Positions 17,021 through 25,718 of a stretch of DNA of 64,000 nucleotides are shown here, one piece after another. The first letter of the stretch is position 1; each line of letters opens with the position of its first letter. Source of the DNA: Pseudomonas syringae (lineage in GTDB: Bacteria > Pseudomonadota > Gammaproteobacteria > Pseudomonadales > Pseudomonadaceae); assembly GCF_000737245.1 (NCBI RefSeq), contig NZ_JPQU01000036.1, positions 1 to 64,000 on the forward strand. The letters are read 5' to 3'. The notes beneath the pieces are model-generated. The model did no database searches, had not been told where the DNA came from, and worked only from the letters and a program-made list of their open reading frames with translations. Made by a program: the position numbers and the translations under genes.

Positions 17021-17943
17021 CCCAAGGCAGTATCGAGAAACATCATTACCGCAAAACCGCCCATCAGGCCCAGTGTTGCAGAGGTCTGATGGCCGTTGCG
17101 ATGGGTTTCCGGGATGACTTCATGGGACACCACGAAGATCATAGCCCCGGCCGCCAGACCCAGGCTGATGGGGTAGGCGATGGCGAAACCGCTGGAAATA
17201 CCCAGGCCGATCAGCGCGCCGATGGGTTCCATCAAACCTGAGCCAATCGCCACCAGCATCGCCTTGAGCGTCGACAAGCCGGTGACCCTGAGCGCAAGGG
17301 CGATGGCCAGGCCTTCCGGGATATCTTGAATGGCGATGGCGCTGGCCAATGGCACGCCCACATTCATATCGCCATTGGCAAAGCCGACACCGATGGCCAT
17401 GCCTTCAGGAAAGTTGTGCAGCGTAATCGCCAACACAAACAGCCAGACCCGATTGATGCGTTCCGAGTGGGGTCCTTGTCGACCAATCGTTTCGTGTTCG
17501 TGAGGGGTGAATTTGTCCAGGCCGAGCATCAGCATTACACCCAGACCCAGTCCCAACACCACTGTCGCCGCCGCGAACGGTCCGCTGCCGGTTATTTCCC
17601 GAGCCGCCGCAAGCCCCGGCAGGATCAGGGAAAACGAACTGGCAGCGAGCATCATGCCAGCCGCAAAACCCAGCATCACATCCTGGGCGCGTTGCGAGAC
17701 TTCACGCAGTGCAACCGCCAGCACCGCACCCAGCGCCGTGGCCGCAAACCCCGCCGTTCCGCCCAGCAAGGCGTATTGCAGATTGGCCTGGTTCGCACCA
17801 TAGATCGCGTTGTAACCGCTTGCGATCACCAGGCCGAGCACCACCAGCAGCACCAGCACCAGCCCGGCGCTGAGCAAAGGCGCGGCCTGTGCCTGAGCGT
17901 ACCAGGAGGACCAAAGCGTTCGGGGTTGTAACGGGGTTTGCAT
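17017..17943 (-). CDS. ZIP-family metal transporter
   Basis: This 308-residue protein has eight or more membrane segments. The ZIP signature lies in TM4 (HNFPEGMAIGVGF, with His and Glu as metal ligands) and is echoed in TM5 (AIQDIPEGLAIALAL). A His-rich loop (HEHE) precedes TM4. Members move zinc, iron or manganese into the cytoplasm. The C-terminus (SHEVIPETHRNGHQTSA) is also typical. It is probably monocistronic. Confidence 0.88.
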   Translation of the reverse strand: MQTPLQPRTLWSSWYAQAQAAPLLSAGLVLVLLVVLGLVIASGYNAIYGANQANLQYALLGGTAGFAATALGAVLAVALREVSQRAQDVMLGFAAGMMLAASSFSLILPGLAAAREITGSGPFAAATVVLGLGLGVMLMLGLDKFTPHEHETIGRQGPHSERINRVWLFVLAITLHNFPEGMAIGVGFANGDMNVGVPLASAIAIQDIPEGLAIALALRVTGLSTLKAMLVAIGSGLMEPIGALIGLGISSGFAIAYPISLGLAAGAMIFVVSHEVIPETHRNGHQTSATLGLMGGFAVMMFLDTALG

Positions 17944-18101
17944 GACTTCGTGACCTCTTGCCAGGATTTAAGAGCACCGCAGAGCCGCCGCCCAAAAGTT
18001 ATGGTGCCCAGATTCGGAACCTGTAAATATGCCGTTGGTTCAACGGAACCCTGTAACGTTGCCATCATCTTAGTCAGTAACATTCATTCAGGAGCAACAC
18101 C

Positions 18102-18293
18102 ATGGGTTCCACTTTCAACGGTTTGGTAGGGCTGATTATCCTCGCCCTCGATATCTGGGCCATCATCAACGTTCTGAAAAGTGGTGCCGAAACCGGGATG
18201 AAAATCCTTTGGGTTCTGCTGATCGCGCTGTTGCCGGTGCTGGGCCTGATCATCTGGGCTATTGCAGGGCCGCGGGGGAATGTGCGGATTTAA
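18102..18293 (+). CDS. Small membrane protein, PLDc_N (phospholipase D N-terminal) type
   Basis: This 63-residue protein has two hydrophobic segments, an N-terminal one (GLVGLIILALDIWAIINVL) and a second (LWVLLIALLPVLGLIIWAIA), and ends GPRGNVRI. The pattern matches the PLDc_N/PLD nuclease N-terminal domain present in cardiolipin synthases, here standing alone. CAGGAGCAACACC precedes the ATG. Function alone is unknown. Confidence 0.7.
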   Translation: MGSTFNGLVGLIILALDIWAIINVLKSGAETGMKILWVLLIALLPVLGLIIWAIAGPRGNVRI

Positions 18294-18694
18294 GCTTTAT
18301 CTGATGCCAGAAACCAAGCTTTAACCAAAACGCCTGATTGCGCTGAGCTTTCAGGCGTTTTTTATGGGGCGTGCATTCTGGTTGAACCTGGATGACATTC
18401 ATCGCTGATTGCTGCGTATGTGTAACATTTCAAGTGCCTCAACAAAATTTTCACACCCGGTCCCTGAAAATCCCGCGCGCTTTTCTTGTGATGCTGGCCG
18501 GGCGCCGCCAGCTGGGCGAGGGGGCCGAAAAGAGCCTTTCGAGAGCCGCCAGATGAACAAACATCGCACTGCGCTGCTAAATGGCGGGCGATCACGTAAG
18601 ATTTGCGCCCCGTCGTTCTGCCAGTGTCCCGCGCATCGCCGAACGCATGAGTTTTCCAAACCCTATTTTTGAAACCAACGGATCCCACAACAAC
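18294..18694. other. Spacer with terminator and promoter region
   Basis: It begins with the terminator of the PLDc_N gene. The rest is the promoter region of the large phosphoglycerol transferase gene. No other gene is seen. Confidence 0.5.
18329..18363 (+). terminator. Rho-independent terminator
   Basis: AACGCCTGA (18329-18337) pairs with TCAGGCGTT (18351-18359), followed by a T-tract. Confidence 0.9.
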
Positions 18695-20782
18695 ATGGCC
18701 ACAACGGACGCTATGAGTCATAAGCCCGCGTCGTCGCGCTCGCTGCAACCCACCGTCAAATCGCATTTGGCCTACACCCTGCTCAGCGCACTGGTGCTGA
18801 TGGTGATGTACACGCTGTTGCGTATCGCCTTGCTGGTTTACAACCGCGAGATGATCGGCGACAGCCCGGCCTCGACTTTTGTCGAGGCGCTGTTCAATGG
18901 CATGCGATTTGATTTGCGCCTGACGGTTTACCTGCTGATTCCCTTGTTGCTGGCTTTGTTCAGCGCTCGGGCCATGGCGGCTCGCGGTTTCTTCCGTTTC
19001 TGGCTGACCCTGGTAGCTAGCATCACGCTGTTCTTCGGCTTGATGGAGATGGACTTCTACCGCGAGTTTCACCAACGCCTCAACGGGCTGGTGTTCCAGT
19101 ATGTGAAGGAAGATCCGAAAACCGTTCTGAGCATGTTGTGGTACGGCTTCCCGGTGGTTCGCTACCTATTGGCCTGGGCCGTTGTCACCTGGCTGTTGAG
19201 CCTGGTGTTCAAAGGCGTTGACCGTATGACTCGTACGCGCCGTGAGTTCAGTGTCAGCAACAGCAGCAACCGCGCTGTTGCGCCGTGGTACGCGCGCATT
19301 GGGGTGTTTGTGGTTTGCCTGCTGATCGCTGTCGTCGCCGCTCGCGGTACGTTGCGCCAAGGCCCGCCGCTGCGTTGGGGTGATGCTTACACCACCGAAT
19401 CGAATTTCGCCAACACCCTGGGTCTGAACGGCACCTTGACGCTGATCGCGGCTGCGAAAAGCCGGATGTCCGAAGATCGCGACAATATCTGGAAGGCGAC
19501 ACTGCCCCAGCCACAGGCCCAGCAAACGGTTCGCGACATGCTGCTGACCGCTAACGACAAGCTGGTTGAGCCGAATCTGGCTGCCGTTCGCCGCGATTTC
19601 ACGCCGCCCGTGCAGAACACGCTGCCGATCAAGAACGTGGTCGTGATCCTGATGGAGAGCTTTGCCGGACACTCCGTCGGTGCGCTGGGTGATGAAGCCA
19701 ATATCACTCCTTACTTCGACAAACTGTCCAAGGAAGGGCTGCTGTTCGACCGTTTCTTTTCCAACGGTACCCATACCCACCAAGGCATGTTCGCCACCAT
19801 GGCGTGCTTCCCGAACCTGCCGGGTTTCGAATACCTGATGCAGACGCCCGAGGGCTCTCACAAGTTGTCCGGTTTGCCACAACTGCTCAGCGCTCGTGGT
19901 TATGACGATGTTTACGTCTACAACGGCGACTTCGCCTGGGACAATCAGTCGGGCTTTTTCAGCAACCAGGGTATGACCACCTTCATAGGCCGAAATGACT
20001 TCGTCAATCCGGTGTTCTCGGATCCGACCTGGGGGGTTTCCGACCAGGACATGTTCGACCGTGGCGCTCAAGAGTTGCAGGCCCGCGGCAAAAGCGGCAA
20101 GCCGTTCTATGCCTTGTTGCAGACCTTGTCCAACCACACGCCTTATGCCTTGCCGCCGAAGTTGCCGATGGAAGCTGTCACCGGCCACGGCACGCTGGAC
20201 GAACATTTGACCGCCATGCGTTATTCGGACTGGGCATTGGGTCAGTTCTTCGAGAAAGCCAAGAAAGAACCGTATTACAAGGAAACCCTGTTCGTGGTGG
20301 TCGGCGATCACGGTTTCGGCAACAACCAGCAGATCACTGAAATGGACCTGGGGCGCTTCAACGTTCCGCTGCTGCTCATTGCGCCGGGCATGCAGGAGAA
20401 GTTCGGTCAGCGCAGCAGCATTGTCGGTACGCAGATCGACATCGTGCCGACCATCATGGGCCGCCTGGGCGGCGAAACCCGCCACCAGTGCTGGGGTCGT
20501 GACTTGCTCAATCTGCCGGAAGGGGACAAAGGCTTCGGTGTCATCAAACCTTCGGGTAGCGAGCAGACCGTTGCCTTGGTCACCGGCGACCGGATCCTGA
20601 TCGAGCCCAAGGAAATGGAACCCAAGGTTCTGTCCTACACCCTGGGCCGCACGCCACACGCCGAAGTGATTCCGGACGCGCCGGACACTCAGGCGCTGCG
20701 CGAGAAGCTGGACAGCTTCCTGCAAACGGCCACCAAGAGCCTGCTGGATAACACGGCCGGGGTCGAAGCCAGTAAAAACTGA
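18695..20782 (+). CDS. LTA-synthase-like phosphoglycerol transferase
   Basis: This 695-residue protein has five or so N-terminal membrane helices (about residues 30-215) and a large extracytoplasmic sulfatase-fold domain. The fold is that of LtaS/OpgB: the metal-binding Glu is in LMESFAG, the Thr nucleophile region in NGTHTHQGMFATMACF, and the Asp-His metal ligands in VGDHGFGNNQQ. In Gram-negatives such proteins transfer phosphoglycerol, usually onto periplasmic glucans or cell-surface sugars, or act as phosphoethanolamine/phosphoglycerol transferases. The start is uncertain: MATTDAM (18695) was chosen as the family-like N-terminus; MSFPN at 18647 is in frame and none has a strong Shine-Dalgarno. 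Confidence 0.82.
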   Translation: MATTDAMSHKPASSRSLQPTVKSHLAYTLLSALVLMVMYTLLRIALLVYNREMIGDSPASTFVEALFNGMRFDLRLTVYLLIPLLLALFSARAMAARGFFRFWLTLVASITLFFGLMEMDFYREFHQRLNGLVFQYVKEDPKTVLSMLWYGFPVVRYLLAWAVVTWLLSLVFKGVDRMTRTRREFSVSNSSNRAVAPWYARIGVFVVCLLIAVVAARGTLRQGPPLRWGDAYTTESNFANTLGLNGTLTLIAAAKSRMSEDRDNIWKATLPQPQAQQTVRDMLLTANDKLVEPNLAAVRRDFTPPVQNTLPIKNVVVILMESFAGHSVGALGDEANITPYFDKLSKEGLLFDRFFSNGTHTHQGMFATMACFPNLPGFEYLMQTPEGSHKLSGLPQLLSARGYDDVYVYNGDFAWDNQSGFFSNQGMTTFIGRNDFVNPVFSDPTWGVSDQDMFDRGAQELQARGKSGKPFYALLQTLSNHTPYALPPKLPMEAVTGHGTLDEHLTAMRYSDWALGQFFEKAKKEPYYKETLFVVVGDHGFGNNQQITEMDLGRFNVPLLLIAPGMQEKFGQRSSIVGTQIDIVPTIMGRLGGETRHQCWGRDLLNLPEGDKGFGVIKPSGSEQTVALVTGDRILIEPKEMEPKVLSYTLGRTPHAEVIPDAPDTQALREKLDSFLQTATKSLLDNTAGVEASKN

Positions 20783-20800
20783 TCCCCAGCCCCAATAAAC

Positions 20801-20832
20801 AAAAAGCCCCTCATTGCAGGGGCTTTTTGTTT
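20801..20832 (+). terminator. Rho-independent terminator
   Basis: AAAAAGCCCC-tcattgca-GGGGCTTTTT is a short GC stem flanked by A and T runs. It lies 18 bases after the phosphoglycerol transferase stop. Confidence 0.92.
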
Positions 20833-20855
20833 TCCGTGGGGCATCCCCATGACTC

Positions 20856-20947
20856 TGTGGGAGCAAGCTTGCTTGCGAATACGATTTATCGGGCCCGATA
20901 AAATGGCTGGATGTACCGTCCTCTTCGCGAGCAAGCTCGCTCCCACA
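20856..20947. repeat. REP pair (inverted)
   Basis: TGTGGGAGCAAGCTTGCTTGCGAA is followed by its inverted relative ending GCGAGCAAGCTCGCTCCCACA. This is the GAGCAAGCTTGCTTGCG class of Pseudomonas REP. Confidence 0.85.
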
Positions 20948-21042
20948 AAAAAACAACTCCAGTGCGCTATGGTCTGAACGAATCCCCGCGCAAAAAGGTC
21001 AAGATCACGTGAGCCGCGTTCTCGGCTGCTGAGGAGACATTG

Positions 21043-21279
21043 ATGAAACAGTGGACCATTTCCTATCTCGACAAAGATGGTGTGCAACAAAATGTTGTTC
21101 TTGATTCAGAGCATCGTCCCAGTGAGGAAGAGGCCGCTATTCAACTTCGTCCGAAGCTGTTTCCGGTGGCTACTGAGCTGGATATGAACGACCTCGAAGG
21201 CCGTACTGCCGAGCCAACGGTGAAAACCCTTAAAGAACAGAATGCCGTTCAAATCATCTCTATCATCGAAGCGTCATGA
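21043..21279 (+). CDS. Small hypothetical protein
   Basis: This 78-residue soluble protein starts MKQWTISYLDKDGVQQN; no family is recognised. GAGGAG six bases before the ATG supports the start at 21043 (a TTG just upstream is in frame). It is followed by a spacer containing the perfect hairpin GCAGCCTTT-gcag-AAAGGCTGC at 21488-21509. Confidence 0.6.
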   Translation: MKQWTISYLDKDGVQQNVVLDSEHRPSEEEAAIQLRPKLFPVATELDMNDLEGRTAEPTVKTLKEQNAVQIISIIEAS

Positions 21280-21556
21280 TCGTGTGCAGGTGAAAAAATG
21301 CTTCGGCGGGTCATTGGCAGAACGCCGGAGATAGGGTTACTCTGAAATCGAGGCTGGCGAAGTGATTCTCCAGTCTCTTCCATGTCGATGCCTGTCTGGA
21401 GCCTGCTATATGGCTAGCGCCTCATAGCCCGGACATGGCCTTGTCAGCTACATGCTTGATCCCCTGCGTCGGAGCAACTGGCGCTTGGCAGCCTTTGCAG
21501 AAAGGCTGCTTCAGGAATGTTGAAACTCTATCTATCGTTGCATAGGAGGACGTTTC

Positions 21557-21898
21557 ATGAGCACAGCCAATCAAGAGGACATCAGCAGTAACGTACTGCG
21601 CCGCATGAAAGAAGGCGGTTTCGATTTCGCACGCATCTATCCGATCGAGTTCTACGCCGTTTTCCCGGATGAGGAGCGGGCGCGGCAAGCAGCAGAACAG
21701 TACCGTGGTGAGTCACTCAATACCCAGATCAACATCCGCGACGACGGCGCATGGCACTTGCAGCTGAGCAAGGTCATGCACGCGACCTATGACGGTATTG
21801 GTGATTTTGAACAAGACTTCCAGGCCGCCATCACGCCATTGGACGGCGAGGTTGAGGGGTGGGGTGTGACCCAGGAGATCAGACGATTCCACTCCTGA
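21557..21898 (+). CDS. RraB-family ribonuclease E inhibitor
   Basis: This 113-residue protein fits the RraB family, whose E. coli member binds and inhibits RNase E. Characteristic features are NVLRRMKEGGFDFARIYPIEFYAVFPDEERARQAAEQ, the NIRDDGAWHLQLSKVMHATYDGIGDFE middle, and the C-terminal GEVEGWGVTQEIRRF. GAGGACG precedes the ATG. Confidence 0.82.
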   Translation: MSTANQEDISSNVLRRMKEGGFDFARIYPIEFYAVFPDEERARQAAEQYRGESLNTQINIRDDGAWHLQLSKVMHATYDGIGDFEQDFQAAITPLDGEVEGWGVTQEIRRFHS

Positions 21899-22377
21899 TG
21901 CATTTGGTACATGTTGAACAGCCGGTCAATTCTGGGGTATGCGTCCTGCGAATTGGCCGGTTTTAGTTTGTGGGTTCTAAAGGTTGCCGCGACTATTCGC
22001 AGACTCGGATGCCGAGCAGCAGACAAAAAAAAGCCACTCGGTAAGAGTGGCTCAAAGGGAAGTTCGTCAGTTCAGCGTCAAGGTCGATTTCAGTCGCGAC
22101 TTGAAACGGGGCAGTTAAATCAGCTATTGCCCGGATGTCGTTGATTATGTGGAAACAATATGGCCTCGTGAAATCAACTCTGACTATGCTAATCATAGAT
22201 TTTGCAGCGGTAGGACGCTTCCGAATGAGGCGTAGGAGAATTGGTTGAGAAGCTTCTTGCACAGGAATGGTGCGATGAGTTCTTCGTCTTTATATAACCA
22301 GTTGATATTTAAGCGTTTATGCCGATGGCACGGGCCTTGCGAAGGCCCTTGGTGTCCGTGGTGACAAGGAGTACGGC
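21899..22377. other. Spacer with an orphan minus-strand terminator
   Basis: No gene is supported here on either strand. A perfect minus-strand terminator lies at 22024-22052. Its presence means a transcript should be ending there, but no coding gene is visible upstream on that strand; an unannotated RNA or a remnant frame is possible. The promoter of the ATP-grasp operon is near the right end. Confidence 0.5.
22024..22052 (-). terminator. Orphan rho-independent terminator (minus strand)
   Basis: AGCCACTC (22032-22039) and GAGTGGCT (22045-22052) form a perfect 8-bp stem with a 5-base loop. The eight A's to its left give a T-tract on the minus strand. Confidence 0.85.
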
Positions 22378-23787
22378 ATGATCCGCACCTTTTATGATGA
22401 GATGTACGATGCTGGCGGCCTGGTCCGCCCGCATTATCGGGAATTTGCCCGCTGGCTTGGCGAGACGCCGCCTGAGCTTCTGGCTCAGCGCAGACGCGAA
22501 GCCGACCTTTTGTTTCATCGCGCCGGGATTACCTTCACGTTGTACGGTGATGAGCAGGGGACCGAGCGGCTGATCCCGTTCGATACCATTCCTCGCAGCA
22601 TTCCTGCCAGTGAATGGCGGGTGGTCGAGCGCGGCTGCATACAGCGTGTCAAAGCGCTGAACATGTTCCTCGCCGATCTGTATCACGAGCAGCGGATTAT
22701 CAAAGCTGGGGTTATCCCGGCCGAGCAGGTGCTGGCCAACGAGCAGTATCAGTTGGCGATGCAGGGGCTCAATCTTCATCGTGATCTGTATTCGCATATT
22801 TCCGGGGTCGACCTGGTGCGTGATGGCGATGGCACCTATTACGTGCTCGAAGACAACCTGCGCACGCCAAGCGGCGTGAGCTACATGCTCGAAGACCGCA
22901 AAATGATGATGCGTCTCTTCCCTGAGCTGTTTGCGGCTCAGCGTATTGCGCCCATTGATCATTACCCGAATCTGCTCCTCGATACGCTAAAAAGCTCCAG
23001 CCCGCTGGATAATCCGAGCGTGGTCGTATTGACGCCTGGTCGCTTCAACAGCGCATTTTTCGAGCATGCTTTTCTCGCTCGGGAAATGGGTGTCGAGTTG
23101 GTTGAAGGCGCCGATCTGTTTGTGCGTGATGATCGGGTCTTTATGCGCACCACTGACGGGCCCAAGGCTGTAGATGTGATCTACCGCCGTCTGGATGATG
23201 CGTTCCTCGATCCGTTGGCGTTCAACCCCGATTCCATGCTCGGCGTCCCTGGTCTGCTGTCGGCCTATCGTTCGGGCAATGTGGTGTTAGCCAACGCCAT
23301 CGGTACCGGGGTCGCGGATGACAAGTCGATCTACCCGTACGTCACGGACATGATTCGCTTCTATCTGGATGAAGAGCCCATCCTCAAGAACGTACCGACC
23401 TGGCAATGCCGCAAACCTGCGGACTTGTCCCACGTCCTGGCTAACCTGTCGCAACTGGTGGTCAAGGAAACCCAAGGTTCTGGTGGTTATGGCATGTTGG
23501 TCGGCCCTGCGGCCAGCGCTGCGGAGATCGAGTCGTTTCGCGCCCGCCTGAAGGCCAAGCCCCACGCGTATATCGCGCAACCCACGCTGTGTTTGTCGAC
23601 GTGCCCGACCTTTGTCGAAAACGGCATCGCGCCGCGCCACATCGATTTGCGCCCGTTTGTCCTTTCTGGTCGTGAAACCCGCGTCGTACCCGGTGGGCTC
23701 ACCCGCGTTGCGCTCCGCGAAGGATCGCTGGTGGTGAACTCGTCTCAAGGTGGCGGAACAAAAGACACCTGGGTGGTCGAGGATTAA
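22378..23787 (+). CDS. Circularly permuted ATP-grasp protein (DUF404/407)
   Basis: This 469-residue protein is the circularly permuted ATP-grasp type 2 family, predicted to form amide or peptide bonds with ATP. Typical segments are FYDEMYDAGGLVRPHY near the N-terminus, PFDTIPRSIPASEW, LEDNLRTPSGVSYMLEDR, and VVKETQGSGGYGMLVGP and IDLRPFVLSG in the C-terminal half. It is first of a three-gene operon with the alpha-E and transglutaminase genes. Such triplets are conserved in many proteobacteria, and the product is unknown. A GGTGACAAGGAG-like ribosome site precedes the ATG. Confidence 0.9.
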   Translation: MIRTFYDEMYDAGGLVRPHYREFARWLGETPPELLAQRRREADLLFHRAGITFTLYGDEQGTERLIPFDTIPRSIPASEWRVVERGCIQRVKALNMFLADLYHEQRIIKAGVIPAEQVLANEQYQLAMQGLNLHRDLYSHISGVDLVRDGDGTYYVLEDNLRTPSGVSYMLEDRKMMMRLFPELFAAQRIAPIDHYPNLLLDTLKSSSPLDNPSVVVLTPGRFNSAFFEHAFLAREMGVELVEGADLFVRDDRVFMRTTDGPKAVDVIYRRLDDAFLDPLAFNPDSMLGVPGLLSAYRSGNVVLANAIGTGVADDKSIYPYVTDMIRFYLDEEPILKNVPTWQCRKPADLSHVLANLSQLVVKETQGSGGYGMLVGPAASAAEIESFRARLKAKPHAYIAQPTLCLSTCPTFVENGIAPRHIDLRPFVLSGRETRVVPGGLTRVALREGSLVVNSSQGGGTKDTWVVED

Positions 23788-23799
23788 GGATGCCTGCCA

Positions 23800-24759
23800 A
23801 TGCTAAGTAGAACTGCCTCGGATTTATATTGGATGTCGCGTTATCTGGAGCGAGCGGAAAACCTCGCCCGGATGCTGGACGTCAGTTATTCGCTGTCTTT
23901 GATGCCGCAGGATGGACGCGGCGACGGCCTGGACGAACTGGCGATGCCGCTATTGATCACTGGCACGCTGGACCATTATCTGGAGCGCCACGGCGAGCTG
24001 CATGCCGAACGCCTGCTGCATTTTTTTGCCCTCGACGCCAGCAACCCGGCGAGCATCTATAGTTGCCTCGGCGCGGCACGGGCCAGCGCCCATGCGGTGC
24101 GTGGGCGAATCACCGCTGACATGTGGGAAAACATCAACGCCACATGGCTGGAGATTCGTGGTATCGCCGAACAAGGCCTCAGCCGTTACGGCATGAGCCG
24201 TTTCTGTGAGTGGGTCAAAGAGCGTTCGCATCTGTTTCGCGGCGCGACCTACGGCACGATCATGCGTCACGATGCCTTTCGTTTCATTCGTCTGGGGACG
24301 TTTATCGAGCGCGCCGACAATACGTTGCGCCTGCTTGATGCCCGTTACGAAATGCTTGAACTGCGCGGCCGCGATACCCATCAGGTCTCCGACAGCTCGG
24401 CTCATGGTTACTACCAATGGAGTGCCTTGCTGCGCGCGCTGTCATCGTTCGAGGCCTACACCGAGTTGTACCGCGACGCGCCAGGTGCTCGTCAGGTAGC
24501 CGAACTGTTGCTGTTGCGTCCCGATATCCCACGCTCCCTGAGTGCCTGCCTCGAAGAATTGGATCTGATCCTCGCCAGTCTGCCCGGCGCCAATGGGCGT
24601 CCTGCCCAGCGTCTGGCGGCAGAGCTGGATGCACGCCTGCGCTACACCGGGATCGACGAAATCCTGGAGGAGGGCCTGCACGAGTGGTTGAACGAATTCA
24701 TTCCGTTGGTAGCCCAATTGGGTAACGCAATTCACACTTCTTATCTGGAGGCTGCATGA
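23800..24759 (+). CDS. Alpha-E domain protein (DUF403)
   Basis: This 319-residue helical protein has LSRTASDLYWMSRYLERAENLARMLDV at its N-terminus, the conserved alpha-E start. It has no known enzymatic motif. It always occurs beside the permuted ATP-grasp in this family context. It starts 12 bases after the previous stop, and its stop overlaps the start of the transglutaminase gene (ATGA). Confidence 0.9.
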   Translation: MLSRTASDLYWMSRYLERAENLARMLDVSYSLSLMPQDGRGDGLDELAMPLLITGTLDHYLERHGELHAERLLHFFALDASNPASIYSCLGAARASAHAVRGRITADMWENINATWLEIRGIAEQGLSRYGMSRFCEWVKERSHLFRGATYGTIMRHDAFRFIRLGTFIERADNTLRLLDARYEMLELRGRDTHQVSDSSAHGYYQWSALLRALSSFEAYTELYRDAPGARQVAELLLLRPDIPRSLSACLEELDLILASLPGANGRPAQRLAAELDARLRYTGIDEILEEGLHEWLNEFIPLVAQLGNAIHTSYLEAA

Positions 24760-25574
24760 GACTCTCAATTAGCCACGAGACGACCTATCACTACGAGGAT
24801 CAGGTACGCGCCAGCATCCAGTATTTGCGTCTGACGCCCCATGACAGCGAGCGCCAACAAGTGCTCAGCTGGCAACTGAGTCTGCCGCGTCCGGTTCGTG
24901 CGCAAATCGACCCGTTCGGAAATATCCTGCACGTGCTGACCATGGATGAGCCTCATGAAGCGATCATCATTGGTGCCCGTGGCCAAGTGGAGATTGATGA
25001 AAAACGTGAATCCGAACACGAAAGCCAGTCACCTTTGCCGTTTCTGCGTTTCACTCGGCTAACCGAGCCTGACGAAGCGATTCGAGCCTTCGCTACCAAA
25101 CAGTGTCGCAAGCGCAAGGATCGCAGTAGTTTGATCGACCTGATGCACGCATTGAATCAGCACATCACCTACACGCCTGGCTCCACCGAGGTTGATACCA
25201 GCGCCGCTCAGGCGTTTGCCGGGCGCTCCGGTGTTTGTCAGGATCACGCCCACGCGTTTATTGCCTGTGCCCGCAGCCTGGGTATCCCGGCGCGGTATGT
25301 GTCCGGTTACCTGTACAGCGAAGATAGCGAACATCTGGCCAGTCACGCCTGGGCGGAAGCATGGGTCGACGATGCTTGGTACAGCTTTGACGTGACCAAC
25401 CAGTTGGCTATTCCGGAGCGCCATTTGAAACTGGCAGTTGGCCTGGATTACCTTGACGCTTGCCCGGTCCGTGGCATGCGCCGTGGCGGCGGCTGTGAGC
25501 AGATGCACGCCAAGGTCCTCGTCGCGCCTATGCCCGGCGCACCGAAGGTGTTGATGCAGGTGCAGCATCAGTAG
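24756..25574 (+). CDS. Transglutaminase-like cysteine protease-fold protein
   Basis: This 272-residue protein has the catalytic triad Cys161 (RSGVCQDHAH), His198 (ASHAWAEAWV) and Asp212 (YSFDVTN), and an N-terminal beta domain (residues 1-80) typical of bacterial transglutaminase-like proteins. It is the last gene of the ATP-grasp operon, starting inside the previous gene's stop. The operon logic suggests it cleaves or transfers amide bonds made by the ATP-grasp enzyme. This is inference. Confidence 0.9.
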   Translation: MRLSISHETTYHYEDQVRASIQYLRLTPHDSERQQVLSWQLSLPRPVRAQIDPFGNILHVLTMDEPHEAIIIGARGQVEIDEKRESEHESQSPLPFLRFTRLTEPDEAIRAFATKQCRKRKDRSSLIDLMHALNQHITYTPGSTEVDTSAAQAFAGRSGVCQDHAHAFIACARSLGIPARYVSGYLYSEDSEHLASHAWAEAWVDDAWYSFDVTNQLAIPERHLKLAVGLDYLDACPVRGMRRGGGCEQMHAKVLVAPMPGAPKVLMQVQHQ

Positions 25575-25595
25575 TTAGTGACACGTGTTTACGTC

Positions 25596-25686
25596 TGTAG
25601 GCGCTCACGAGCAACGCGAGGCAGCGATAGCGGTTTGTCTGACACACCGCTATCGCTGGCCTCGTAACCTCGGTGAGCTCCTACAG
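25596..25686. repeat. Long imperfect palindrome, copy A
   Basis: This is an imperfect palindrome of about 90 bases with GAGCAACGCGAGGCAGCGATAG on the left and CTATCGCTGGCCTCGTAACC on the right. A second member of the family lies at 43584-43671. It follows the ATP-grasp operon. Confidence 0.7.
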
Positions 25687-25718
25687 GTCCTGAGTTTATT
25701 CAGGGAGGCCGCCATCGG

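Noticed and set aside
19166..20956. 596-codon minus-strand frame across the phosphoglycerol transferase
   Set aside because: Antisense shadow of a real gene with clear LtaS motifs; its length is due to GC bias.
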